From Maratus speciosus (Eukaryota > Arthropoda > Arachnida > Araneae > Salticidae), in assembly GCA_963932465.1 (NCBI GenBank), contig OZ010795.1:20793874-20857873 (forward strand): DNA of 64,000 nucleotides. The letters run 5' to 3'. The translations under genes and the position numbers were made by a program. Positions 1 to 10,235 of the stretch are shown one piece after another. The first letter of the stretch is position 1, and each line of letters opens with the position of its first letter. Below the pieces are notes generated by a model, which saw only the letters and a program-made list of their open reading frames with translations, had not been told where the DNA came from and did no database searches.

Positions 1-22
1 CTATATTTTAACACTTTCCCTT
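1..22 (-). repeat. Polypurine tract and first bases of the Copia 3' LTR
   Basis: On the minus strand a purine run (AAGGGAAAG, plus positions 22-14) is followed at 13 by TGTTAAAATATAG, which runs to the window edge. The run lies just after the RNase H stop, where a Copia element has its polypurine tract and 3' LTR. The first nine LTR bases match those of the proposed 5' LTR at 4413. The rest of the LTR is outside the window. Confidence 0.5.
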
Positions 23-35
23 GTTAATTAAATAT

Positions 36-587
36 TTAGTCTTTAGCCTGATAATCCCATTTGATCACACAATATAAGTAATCGAGTTTTGCTAACGGCT
101 TGGTCATAACATCTGCAATCTGTTTCTCAGTTGAAATTTGCTCTACAACCAACTTGCCTTCTAACACCTTCTCACGAACTAATAAATGCTTTATTTCTAT
201 ATGTTTTCTTCTCCTGTGATATTCTGGATTATGGGCAAGTTTTACAGCTGCACTATTGTCTACTTGAAGAATAGGTATTTCTTTTCGATTAACTATTCCT
301 TCATACAATCTTCTGAGCCAAAGTAGTTCTTTAGTTGTTTCAGACGCTGCTATGACTTCAGCCTCTGTTGTTGAAGTAGCTACGATGGTTTGTCTTTGAC
401 TGCGCCAAGATATTGCACCTCCAGCATATATTATCACTGACCCAGATGATGATCTTCCAGTTTTTATGCATCCTCCAAAATCTGCATCACTGTAACACTT
501 TAATACTCTATTTGAATTTGTTGCGCGATAAGTAATACCAAAATTTCTTATTTTTGATATGTAGCGAAAAACTCTCTTTACTCTCAC
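36..587 (-). pseudogene. Copia RNase H domain (C-terminal pol fragment)
   Basis: This is the last 183 codons of the Copia polyprotein. The RNase H degrades the RNA strand during reverse transcription. The Copia-type start (YSDADFGGC, about residues 32-40) supplies the first catalytic Asp. SISTEK-like and TTEAEVIAASE residues (about 72-82) supply the catalytic Glu region, and the conserved WLR segment follows. The tail (KHIEIKHLLVREKV, then ADVMTKPL) is the usual Copia ending, so this fragment is complete at its C-terminus. It is in the same frame as the RT fragment upstream but separated from it by a stop just above 587. Confidence 0.88.
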
Positions 588-1318
588 TACATCTTCAGCA
601 GATGGGTTTTCTAGTGTTCTTCATAAAACTCCTACGCTGTAAGCTAGATCTGGCCTCGTTTCTACCGTTAGGTACATTAGAGCTCTAACTGCTTGCCCAT
701 ATGGAAAGGCAACTTTCTTAGATTCATCAGTATTTTGCGATCTTGATTCCTTTAACATCGGTGTTGCTAGTGGCTTGCAATTTTCAAATTCAAATCTCTT
801 AAGAATTTTCTTGGCATATCCTTTTTGACTAATAGTAATATCTCCGTTTTTCTGATATTCAATTTCGAACCCTAGAAAACAAGAAGCTTTTCCAGTAACT
901 ATCTTGAATCTGGCTTTTAACTTTTCAATGAAGATTTCGCACTCTTGTTGATCATTTGCAGCAATTAATCCATCATCTACGTACAATGCTATAATTAACT
1001 TTTTGCCATTCTTCTCTCGAATGTGTATGCATGGATCGGCATCACTCACTTTGAAATCAAGTTTTAATAAAAATTGACCAAAACACTTATTCCAACAACG
1101 TAGAGCTTGTTTTAAACCATACAAACTTCTCTTGATCTTGCATACTCTCTTTGTGCCGTCCTCATATCCTTCTGGTTGTTGCATATTGATTGTATTGTTT
1201 CTAATTTTGCTACTGGACTAAAAGTTTCAATATAATCAATGCCTTGACGTTGACTATAACATTTTACAACAAGCCTGGCTTTATACTTGTTAATACTGAC
1301 ATCTGGATTTGTTTTCAT
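588..1318 (-). pseudogene. Copia reverse transcriptase, internally deleted
   Basis: Two overlapping pieces in different frames encode the RT. The first (1318 downward) has the Copia RT start ([28 protein letters not shown]). The second (1184-621) begins at [10 protein letters not shown] and contains SLYGLKQA and the catalytic LYVDDGLIAA (about residues 67-76). The normal stretch between the two, carrying the first catalytic Asp and the AFLNG-type motif, is missing at about 1190-1200, and the frame also changes there. The enzyme therefore cannot be active. A stop separates it from RNase H. Family known; inactivation inferred from the missing motif. Confidence 0.88.
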
Positions 1319-2774
1319 TCTATAAACCCACTTACATAGTATAGCTTGGCACCTTCTGATAAATTAACTAATTCCCAGGTCTCATTTTCTTTTAAGGATT
1401 TTATTTAATTCTCCATAGCTTTCTTCCAATTTGAACGTTCCTTGCTGTTGATTGCTTCTATGTATATTTCAGGATTTTCATTTTCATAAATTAATGACTC
1501 AGCTTCCATTATATAATCATCAAACCGTGCAGCCTTTCGGATCTTGTCACGTTCTTTCAATTGCATATCATGTGATGGTTTAACTTCTTCATCACTATCA
1601 ACATCGCTGTCACTTAAATCATCTTGCTTTTCATCTTCTTCACGATTTCATCTTCATACTTTCCCTGATTAGAAAGATTACTTGTATTTTCTTGCTTATT
1701 GTCGTTGAATGGTAAATGAACTGAATTATCGCATTTATTCAATTTTTCATAAAAAATGACATATCTAGAAAAAATCATCCTATTTTTTTTTTAAATCCAA
1801 ATTCCGTAACGCTCATCAGAATTGTAACCTACAAGATAACCTTTGATAGCTTTCTTCTCCATTTTTCTTCGCTTTTGTACAGGAATATGAGCATAACATA
1901 TAGAACCTATTACACGTAAATGCTTTTCCCTAGGTTTCTTCTTGATCCACAATTCATAAGGACTAACTTCCTCGACTGAAGATTTTCCCGTTCTATTTAG
2001 TATATATATCGCAGAAGATACTAGTTCGGCCCACATTGCATCCGGAAAACTAATTTCAGGATTCGAATATTTGAATGTTCTTGCCATTTCTACAATTGTT
2101 CTGTTCTCTCTTTCACTTGATCCATTCTGTTGTGGCATATAAGGTGCGGTAGGTCTTTTTGTAATTCCTTCCTCACGTAGAATAGCTTCAATTTCTTTAT
2201 TGTCAAATTCTTTTCCATTATCGCTCAAAAATTTTTTAATTTTGTGTCCCATAGTTTTAGCATGATCAAGCATATGTTTTAACATAGTATTGACTTCTGA
2301 CTTCTCTCTTATCATGTAATCATACATAAACTTTGTGAAGCTATCTTTAAATACAACTAAGTATCGTTTCTTTTGAAAAGATTCAGGAAGCGGGCCACAG
2401 ACATCAGCCTAAATAAGCTCACCTGGTTCTATTGCTTTCTTTCTGTTTCCAAAAGGTAAGCGATGTGCTTTTCCATAAATGCATGGTTCACATAACTTAT
2501 TTTCCAATTGAACTTTAATTCCTAATTCTTTTTACTAGCTTTTGTTTGATGTGACATTTACTTGATGACCCCATCGTTCATGATAAATTTGTAATAAAGA
2601 ATCGTTTTTCTCAGTATTGTTTATCTCTAAAATTTGATTTGGCATGATTGGCTCAATTATTGCTTTAAACAAAGATCCAGATACATTGCGTGTTCCATAC
2701 AGTACCACATGATCATTTATCTTTAACCAACATTCAGTACATATCTATCGAAATTCACTATCTGGATTTCTATC
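1319..2774 (-). pseudogene. Copia integrase, with stops and degraded linker
   Basis: Minus-strand translation shows the integrase zinc-binding region (a WGHQ segment and CEPCIYGKAHRLPF near 2520-2450), then the catalytic core: an Asp in ADVCGPLPES (about 2400), the second Asp in FLSDNGKEF (about 2220) and Glu in GSSERENRTI (about 2110). DDE residues are thus still visible. In-frame stops interrupt it near 2765, 2520 and 2410. The part from 2327 to 1791 is open for 178 codons and ends in the usual GYLVGY-type segment. 1319-1790 is the integrase-RT linker, with many stops and a frame change. Confidence 0.85.
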
Positions 2775-3065
2775 TTAAGCAGCTAACACTAAAAATAATT
2801 TTTCTCTGACTTCAGGTACATACCAGACATCCTTCAGCTGAATTTCTTGACATTTTCCACCAGCAAAATATTTAAAACGAATAGTTCCTTTTCCGATTGC
2901 AGACAATCTTTCCTTTCCAGCAACCTTAATGCTACAAGGACTAAGAAATTGCGTGAAATCAGTAAAATACACTGAACAGTTTGTATTATGTTGAGTTGCT
3001 CCATTATCAATCCAAAAAGTTGTTGAATCTGCTTCCGAAGTATATGTTTCGACAGAAATAGACAT
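2775..3065 (-). pseudogene. Copia aspartic protease domain
   Basis: This 96-codon open piece lies between gag and integrase, as in Copia. The active-site segment reads FWIDNGATQH (about residues 17-26). Copia proteases normally have Asp-Ser-Gly at this position, so the central residue is changed to Asn, consistent with decay. The remainder (IKVAGKERLSAIGKGTIRF and LKDVWYVPEVREKL) is typical of the domain. It is in the same frame as the gag pieces, separated by a stop at 3084-3086. Confidence 0.82.
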
Positions 3066-3083
3066 CGCTGCACCATTGGCGAT

Positions 3084-3932
3084 TTAATTTAAATTTTTCG
3101 TATCTCTACTTGGCAACTTTCTGGCTGGTTTTCCATCGGAAATCCTTTTTCTACAATTTCTTACCCAGTGACCTTTGCGGTTACAGTAGTTACAAATGTC
3201 AGCTCTGTATGACTTCTTGATAAATTTGGAATTTTTATCTTTATTCTGTTTTTCCAATCTTGAAGCTGCTAGTGCTTCCTGAACAGCAATATCGCCGTTT
3301 CCAACTTTGATGAAATTTCTCTCAAACATACAAAGTTGCTCTGTTAACTCATCAAATGTTTTGTCTTCATTTTTAGACAACAACATCCAGCTAGACTTAA
3401 AGATTTCAAATTTGCGATGCAAAATTTGCAATACTTTACAAACTAACATTCATTCAGGCAACTTATTTACACCAATATCTTTAAGTCTGTTATTTAATTC
3501 ACTCCAAATGGTTCTTAACTTAACTATGTGAGTTGAAACATCATCGCCTAACGCCCAATTAAATGCGAAAAATTCTCTAAATATATTAAATAACTGATCT
3601 TTTGACGTTGCTTCAAAATGGTGCTTTAAGGCTTCCCACATTTCATGCGCTGTTTCTTTATCCATAAGCTTTTGATAAACTACATCAGTCACGGTACTTG
3701 CTATCACGGATTTTACATAACTATTAGCTTTACGATACAAATCAGAACGTACTTTATGTTCCTAGATTTTTCTATCTTCAGCAGCGTTACTTAATGGTTT
3801 TGGTTTCTTTAGTTTCCCATCTATAACATCAAGTGCTCCTTCGTGAAAATCAAGTACATCTCTAATCTTGCGTTTCCATATTGGCCAGTCTACTACACCA
3901 GTCAATATCTTAACTTGCTTTGTTAAATCCAT
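3084..3932 (-). pseudogene. Copia gag with CCHC zinc knuckle, two in-frame stops
   Basis: The start is taken as the ATG at 3932-3930, from which the frame reads MDLTKQVKILTGVVDWPIWK, a typical Copia Gag start. An in-frame TAG at 3762-3764 and a TGA at 3450-3452 interrupt it. The frame is otherwise preserved. The middle piece carries the conserved TAHEMWEALKHHF segment. The last piece ends with CNYCNRKGHWVRNC, a CX2CX4HX4C knuckle for RNA binding. Gag would form the virus-like particle in the cytoplasm. This copy could not without stop read-through. Confidence 0.85.
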
Positions 3933-4099
3933 TTCTTCTGAAACTTTAATGCGATTTCAAAATCTTTTAATGATAGTCTTCTCTACTAAAATAAACTAAT
4001 GTTTTACTTCACTTTCTATGAGCAAAACCTAACTTATCTATATCTAATTCTAATCAATCAGACTTGAGCTAACTAGCGCAATTCAAAGCGAGCTGCAAA

Positions 4100-4109
4100 G
4101 CCCATAACC
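4100..4109 (-). promoter_or_regulatory. Copia primer-binding site (initiator Met tRNA type)
   Basis: Minus strand reads GGTTATGGGC, the sequence Copia elements use to pair with an internal part of initiator methionine tRNA. It lies directly after the 5' LTR and about 170 nt before the gag ATG. Confidence 0.7.
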
Positions 4110-4413
4110 TATTAAAAATATTAGTATTTTGATATGCAGAGTTATAATAGCTTTGAGTCGATTGATATTTAATTTAGTACACATTAAAAAGTAAGATACG
4201 CATTATATAGAAAAGGAAACTTACGAAATGAATTTTAATAACATGAATAAGGATAAAAGAACAGCCATTACTTGCTATTAACATTTTCTATTTGATACAA
4301 CGAGTTTAGTTGTCTGTTACTAATGAACAACAAATCAATGCACAATACACATGTGCTAAATTCATGTGAGACAAAATATGAATTAACATAAAACAAAAAA
4401 ATACATTTTAACA
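4110..4413 (-). repeat. Probable Copia 5' LTR
   Basis: The inner end is set by the PBS. The outer end is set at 4413 because the minus strand there starts TGTTAAAATGTA, matching the first bases of the 3' LTR at the window edge (TGTTAAAATATA). That gives about 304 bp, with a TATA-like TATATAATG near 4195. A different TGTTG start at 4332 is possible. The target duplication cannot be tested because the 3' LTR is outside the window. Confidence 0.45.
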
Positions 4414-4860
4414 ATAATGAGCTGTTTTGAATTTGAGAAGAAAATAAAAAACAAAATCTGTGAATAGATATGATTTATTTGAAACAACTGTAACATTTAT
4501 TAATGCTTAAATAACTGTTATGATTGGACGTAAAAGTTCTGAAAATAGCCACAAAATGTAACTGTGTAACTGAAAGACTAATTTCTTCTGAAAAAGATTA
4601 TATATATACATGCATACATATACACAGCTCTTTGTCATGAAACAGTTTTAAATCCTTCTATTTAGTTTCCTCAGGGTGCAATTTTCTTGATAAATTAGTT
4701 ATTTATAATAACAACATAATGTTAGAATTATTAATTTGTACGGTACCAACAAAATTTCAGCCGAATGTGTTGGTTTCTTTTTTAACCATTCACATGAAAT
4801 CACGCGGAAAAAATAAAATTAATTAAACTTTATGAAATTCTCTCATATATTTAAAAAATA
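4414..4860. other. AT-rich spacer between Copia and troponin C 3' end
   Basis: No ORF or recognised repeat. It contains a short TATA/CATA run near 4602-4623. Confidence 0.5.
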
Positions 4861-4866
4861 TTTATT
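4861..4866 (-). terminator. Candidate poly(A) signal of troponin C
   Basis: AATAAA on the minus strand, 253 nt after the troponin C stop codon. It is the first such hexamer downstream of the stop. The implied 3' UTR is about 280 nt. Use is inferred. Confidence 0.45.
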
Positions 4867-5118
4867 TAAACTCTGCTTGTTGTATTGAAATAAATAGTTA
4901 TAATCGCAGTTCAAAAGTGAATTTGTGTTGGAAAACATCAAAGCATAACAGGAACGTTCACAGTTATATAGCAGTGATGCGAATTAACACTTTCGACCCT
5001 TTATATCCAAATTTCCTCTCTGATGTTGCATGTCCTTGATGTGTTGATCTTGTTATTGTTGTTGTTACCTGCTGGTGAAAACCTTCCCCGATCACGTGAT
5101 ATGAAAGTTCGTAGTTGT

Positions 5119-5147
5119 TTAATAACCAGTCATCATCTCCATGAACT
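5119..5147 (-). CDS. TnC: Troponin C, last coding exon (partial gene)
   Basis: This short exon was found by searching for the expected C-terminal end of the protein. On the minus strand a strong acceptor (TTCTCTTTTTCACAG) ends at 5148. It is followed by AG and codons for F M E M M T G Y and TAA (stop at 5121-5119). The two leading bases complete the Glu codon begun by the final G of the 9644-9895 exon, giving DFDEFMEMM across the junction, the canonical end of the fourth EF-hand and the C-terminus of arthropod troponin C. Phase, acceptor and protein all agree, so this is very unlikely to be chance. The final residues beyond MMTG vary among paralogues and were not compared. Confidence 0.88.
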
Positions 5148-5222
5148 CTGTGAAAAAGAGAATATAAAGGGTTAATCACTAGCTTATCATCTAACAATAA
5201 CATACGTAGGTGAATCAAAAAG

Positions 5223-5834
5223 TATTAAACAAAAACATAATTTGAAGAACAAATTAAAAAAACAAAATTTATTTCCTACATTGTTTAAGCCCGAGAAGGG
5301 GCAGATATTAAGTTATTTCATTCCATTAGTTCTACATTTGATGTTAAATTTCTGTAACCAATTAGTTACGCCAATTGAAGTTTAAAAAATAAAAATAAAG
5401 TTCATACAATATGATACTTAAACACCCTAAAAAATTAAATTCCGTTCAAATGAAATCGAAATAAATCTTAGACTTTTTCCATTTTTAATTGAAAGTACTT
5501 TGTATTGCAGATTTTGTAATATGTTTATGACAATTGTGCATAAAATGGTAAGATGCATGCAAAATACACAATTAAAAAAAATGTCTAAGATTGATTTCGA
5601 TTTCATTTGAACGGAATCTAATTTCTTAGGGTGTTTTAAGTATCACATTTTATGAACTTTATTTTTATTTTTTAATCTTCAATTGGCTTAACTAATTTGT
5701 TACAAAAATTTAACATTAAATGTAGAACTAATGGAATGAAATAACTTAATATCTGTCCCTTCTCGGGCTTAAACAATGTAGGAAATAAATTCTGTTTTCT
5801 TAATTTGTGCTTCAAATTATGTTTTTGTTTAATA
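5223..5834. mobile_element. Palindromic MITE with TA target site
   Basis: Two arms of roughly 265 bp are near-perfect inverted repeats around a loop of about 70-90 bp (centre near 5528). Landmarks are the AAGCCCGAGAAGGG segment in the left arm and CCCTTCTCGGGCTT in the right. The outer ends TTAAACAAAAACATAATTTG are flanked by TA at 5223-5224 and 5833-5834, suggesting a Tc1/mariner-mobilised element. It has no coding capacity. It lies in the last troponin C intron. Confidence 0.75.
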
Positions 5835-6475
5835 TGTCAAGCTTTTTTAATAGCTACTGCACTCAGACGAACGCATTTCAAAATTAATAGAAAGTATCAT
5901 CATCAGGCTTTGATGTATGCGGTATTGCATCACAATGTGAGATGCAGTTTACCAATGTGTAATTCAAAATGTTTCACCACTGTAGTAATGCAGGTTGCGG
6001 TAGTTTGGACAAAAACTTCCATTCGGAACATTAACATTCTGAATATTCTGAAAAAATTAACTTCATTTAAATTTAGATACCCTATTTCCCACTCAGGAAT
6101 GCTATGAATGTAAATGTAAATTGTGTTGAATCTTTACTTCTAATATTTAACATTATTATGTCTGTGATGCAATAAAAATAAAAAATAAAAGTTTTACTTT
6201 CATTTTTAAACTTTATTCTCTCCTAAGTGGTTACGTAAACATATCAGAAAATTACTACCTAAGTTTAACTTGGGGTATAAATAGTTCTCATCTCGGAAAA
6301 AAATACATTTTAAAATTTAAGTTATGTAATTCCCCACTAAGTTCAATACCTGCGTAAAAATAGCTATGCATTAGAAACGTTTTACTAAAATATAAACTTG
6401 ACGATAGCAAAAACTTATTCTGAAAATATCCTTTTTATTTCCACTATGACGCCATATTCACTTTTTTAATTTTTG

Positions 6476-6506
<31 letters not shown>

Positions 6507-7008
6507 AGCTCAATTTAATATTTCACGTGAAAATCTTTCAACTAAAAAGAAATAAATTATTATTACGGCTTTTGAAATTTTTGAAACAATGAAGTAAAAA
6601 TGTTACATTTTCTATGAAAAATGTCCGTTGATTTTCAATGAAAAAAACGACAATTGGTATTATTAAGAAAAATATTTGAATAATGTAAAAAAAAAAAAAT
6701 GGCCCATGTTTCTCTCTGGGTTATAATGCACCCATATGCAAAGCCATTTTACCATACGTTTTGACCCTGGCGTCAGGCAAACGTTTTTACACTTTAAATT
6801 TATAACATCATTAGAATTAGTAAAGAATAAAAAGTGAGTGGTATCAGGGACAAAAATTTGGGAAGAAAAAAATGAAAAAGCTATGATCTCCATAGGCTTT
6901 TCCATGTTAAATTAACATTGAGAAGTGACACTGGAAATAAATAAGTATTACGCTGCCAAGTAATACTTAAATTATCATACTGATATAATAAGTAGTTCTA
7001 AAAGTTTC

Positions 7009-7294
7009 GATACTTTTATGTTAGCCGGGTGCAGGTGATAAATCGCCAAATAGTGTTCCTATCTCCAGCATCCGTATTGCATACATTTCAGTAAAAAATA
7101 TACAGCTTTTACTCATTTCATTTAATATACAAAAATAAGTAAATAAATAAATAAGGTATAATACTATAAACCAAAAAACTTTATTTCAAAATCAAAGCAA
7201 TTTTCTAATTTACACACGCGAAAAATAAAAACGGCTACTGGCGAAAGGGAAAAGGCTATTGGTGACATTTGCGCTTAGCTAACATAAAACTACC
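7009..7294. mobile_element. MITE family with TTTTATGTTAGC ends, 8-bp TSD
   Basis: The left end GATACTTTTATGTTAGCCGG and the right end AGCTAACATAAAACTACC are inverted repeats. Flanks are AAAGTTTC (7001-7008) and AAAGTTTT (7295-7302), an 8-bp duplication with one mismatch, as for hAT-superfamily transposition. A longer relative is at 42018-42388, and right-half fragments are near 41744 and 42539. Confidence 0.75.
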
Positions 7295-8206
7295 AAAGTT
7301 TTTTTTTTATGACTAATCATATAATTTTTCTTTTAACAAAACTTTGAAATCAGGGGCCTTATTTTAAGAAATTGTCGATATGCAAGATATAAAAATTTGT
7401 TTGATTGAGAGATTCTGCATCAAAAATCGATTTGGTGAACGTGCCATTATCTCCGAGGTAATATAATTTGACACGTAAGAGGGGGGTGGGTGGTAGGTCT
7501 GTCCAAGCCAATATGGCCAACTTCTGTTAATCATGATCATCACAGTTTGAACGAAAAATGGCAGTTTTCCGCTATACCAACACCATTGTCTCCAAGCGTC
7601 ATAGTTGGTGCAAAATGAAATTCACGTGAAATGAAACCTTGGATAAAAAAAAATAATATTGTTGGTATAAAAGTGATCATTTAAAAAATATAACATTTGA
7701 AAATAACAGATTTTCAGGAACTAGTTAATTAAATATATGCAAGTATATTTTATTTAATCAATCTTACTATTCTAAAAAAATGTAACTAACGCTGTCACCG
7801 CCGCCGTAAATGAATTTTTTTGTGACCGGAGGGTCTTTCTCCGCTAATATTAAGAAAAAGACTGCCTACAAAAATATGAAAATTGTAGTATTGTAGAGAA
7901 ATGTTTGACAAACACGCTGATGCGAACCGTTTTAAAATCTAAGAATTATTTTAAGAGCCAATAATTGTGAAAGTGGGGGTCAAAATCGTTCCATTTAAAA
8001 AGTTTTATATGAGCAAAAACTATACATAGGAATTTAATAATTTGTTCTTCTTTTTCTTTTTTTCGCGGTGTGTGCAGACTGTATTTATTTTTTTTAATTA
8101 GACTTATTTTCTGTGGGATTTTTCAATTTTCAATTCAAATTTTCAGCATTTCGAGACATATTTTTTACGTATTTTAAAAAAGGTTATTATTTTAAATAGT
8201 TGCCAA

Positions 8207-8470
8207 TTGACCCTATTCGTCCTTTCGCTTTGAGACTATAAAAATCGCCATTTTACCTCATGTGACGTCACACGAATATTGTCTGTTGTACTTATTGCAT
8301 GCAGATGATAACAGAAAATATCATTTCCACTTCAAGAATATAAATGGTTTAGCATTTGTTTCCAGCTAATAATCCATAAAGAAATTGAGCCTATACTTCC
8401 TTTCGGTTCGAGGCTATAAAAATCGCCATTTTACCTTATGTTACGTCACACGAATACTGTCCATTGTAAA
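8207..8470 (+). repeat. Short direct repeat pair in intron
   Basis: A segment containing TATAAAAATCGCCATTTTACC followed by the ACGTCACACGAATA motif occurs at about 8236-8280 and again at about 8409-8453. The spacing is about 173 bp. It looks like a degenerate tandem duplication leading into the Helitron-family fragment downstream. Confidence 0.6.
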
Positions 8471-8960
8471 AACAGCACAAACAACAATATTTCCTTCCAA
8501 TTAAAAATTTATTGACATTTGACTATTATAAACAGGAAAAACACTTTCAAATTCGATTTAAATGATTACGTTTTAAAAGCTGGAAAATATTAAAAATCAC
8601 GTCATAAAAACTATATTGACACATGAACATTAAAAAAGAGAGAAAACTTAAAAATAATGAATTCATTAATATGTGTTAAAAGCAGTCAATGGGGAAAATA
8701 ATGTCCTATTTAAAATGTCCCAATAATAATATTGCCAAACAGTTTAACTTTAAAAATATATTGACACGAGATTTTTATTTCATAATTCGAGATGATCTTT
8801 TTAACTATTGATGCCAATTCTAAGACAGCGCAAATAATAATATTTCCTTTTTTAACAATAAAAATATTTTCATGTGAATATTAAAAAGAGAAAGAAAACT
8901 TGTTTTCAGATTTAAAACGACGCATTTAAAATGTCTTATTTAAAAGAATTGATAAACGAT
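8470..8960 (+). repeat. Helitron-family fragment (no terminus)
   Basis: This is similar in order and wording to the Helitron copy at 42690-43481 (for example CAGCACAAACAACAATATTTCC and the ACATGAACATTAAAAA segment). No CTAG terminus is seen. It carries the uninterrupted TTAA at 8676-8679 that corresponds to the site of the MITE at 42911-43123. Confidence 0.6.
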
Positions 8961-9643
8961 TGAAAAGATTATTAAACAAGTAAAAATTAAAAAAAAACGG
9001 ACTGCGTAAAAAGCAAACTAATTAATTATTTCTCATCAATATGAAACTATTTTTTTATATTACTTACCTATTTTTTTTTATTTGCTTGTATTGATGACTT
9101 TTAAGTTGCGCTTAATGGTTAGTTCCTATCTATAAACACTGTTTTGATGAGGCCTATAGATGTCTGTGATGGTTAGAGTTGCAGTCAAGCTGGAGATCCT
9201 ACCTACACAACTTCCAGGTTGTGTCCTATTTAAACGGAGCTTCTGACTGTAAAATAGGTAAGGAAACATCGTCTCTATTTTGAAAGACCTATCTAGTGAT
9301 AGGCCACTCAATAAAGTGCGTAAAAATGTTTTTCGTCACTACCGCCATTTTGTATTTTACGGCCACCATTTTGAATTTATAAAAACAAAACCTAGCCTAT
9401 AACCATCGGGCGGTTAAGACAAATCGACAGAAACCTCATTCATTAAAAACCATCCAGCCGTTGGGATGTTTCGAGGGTATACAGAAATCCACATACCCAG
9501 ATACGCGTGGAAACACTTAACCCTTCTTGACAGTCGGGTAAAAAAAAAATAATAAAAAAAATCTCAAATGACTTATCTATCATCTTCGGAACACGGTATA
9601 ACAGGACAAATTGAAAAGTAACAGCGTCATTGTGAATGCTTAC

Positions 9644-9895
9644 CGTCGAAGTCGACGGTTCCGGAACCGCCAGTGTCAATCTCATCGATCATCTCGTCCA
9701 GCTCGTCTTCTGTGAGTTTGTCGTCGCGTGCCCTCAAGATCTCCCTCAGGTCCCGGACGTTGATGTAACCGTTGCCTTCCTTGTCGTACATCCTGAAGGA
9801 ATCCCCCAACTCCTCCTGCATGGCCTCCGAGTCCTCTACTACGAAGAACCTGGACGCTAGGGCCAAGAACTCATCGAACTCCAATTCACCGCTAC
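9644..9895 (-). CDS. TnC: Troponin C, penultimate coding exon (partial gene)
   Basis: This 252-bp exon encodes 83 whole codons plus split codons at both ends. The acceptor is ATCAATCGCAG ending at 9896 and the donor G|GTAAGC starts at 9643. Troponin C is the calcium sensor of the thin filament in muscle. The exon starts inside EF-hand 2 ([17 protein letters not shown]), then has EF-hand 3 (loop [12 protein letters not shown], about residues 35-46) and EF-hand 4 (loop start [11 protein letters not shown], ending with the Glu made at the next splice). The exon is much richer in GC than its surroundings, as expected for a conserved host exon. Loop 4 has Gly at position 3, where Asp is usual, and ARDDKL replaces the usual ALDDKL. 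Both differ from the common arthropod form by one base. Upstream exons (EF-hand 1) were not found. Confidence 0.92.
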
Positions 9896-10235
9896 CTGCG
9901 ATTGATGTGAAGATATACATTAAGAAGAAACTAGTTAACACAGTACTTCTAACTTTCTACGATACTAGATTTTTTCAAGGTATTTCTCTATGATCCCGTC
10001 TACTATTTTCTATAAACAAAAAACCTGTCGTCAAACAGTAAGATTTAACCTAAAAATTGTATTCCCTTGATGTCACAATCGACCGTGTAGGTTGAGATTT
10101 TCGGTCAATAACCGTGGTTGAATGCCTTGCCCGTGCATTCCCAATCCATCCATAAACCTTCATGCAGTTACAAATGATTTTGGAATCGTCAAACCACGTT
10201 CTTTTTTTTCTTTTTTTTTTTTTTTTTTAAGCAGA

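Larger units (their letters stand above)
1..4413 (-). mobile_element. Decayed Ty1/Copia-type LTR retrotransposon
   Basis: Read on the minus strand, the element has 5' LTR, initiator-Met-tRNA-like PBS, gag with CCHC knuckle, protease, integrase, RT, RNase H and polypurine tract. Protease-integrase-RT-RNase H is the order that defines Copia (Pseudoviridae). The coding part (3932-36) keeps mostly one frame but is broken by several in-frame stops, frameshifts around 1.2-1.8 kb and an RT deletion, so it is dead. It lies about 450 bp downstream of the troponin C poly(A) signal, in the same orientation. Its 3' LTR is cut by the window edge. Confidence 0.9.
5148..9643 (-). other. Troponin C last intron (phase 1)
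   Basis: This 4,496-bp intron has donor G|GTAAGC at 9643 and acceptor TTTTTCACAG ending at 5148. It splits a Glu codon after the first base. It holds a 612-bp palindromic MITE, a 286-bp MITE, a Helitron-family fragment and short direct repeats, described separately. 5835-7008 and 7295-8206 are otherwise AT-rich with no recognised content, apart from a poly(A) run near 6477-6503. Confidence 0.85.

Noticed and set aside
3307..3531. Plus-strand ORF over Copia gag
   Set aside because: Antisense shadow of the gag frame; no motif.
9627..9941. Troponin C exon as an intronless retrocopy or an ORF starting at its own Met
   Set aside because: Canonical acceptor and donor, matching phase and a correct downstream exon show a spliced gene. 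The Met at 9941 is intronic.
9636..9993. Plus-strand ORFs over the troponin C exon
   Set aside because: The minus strand gives EF-hands and splice sites; these are antisense shadows of GC-rich coding DNA.
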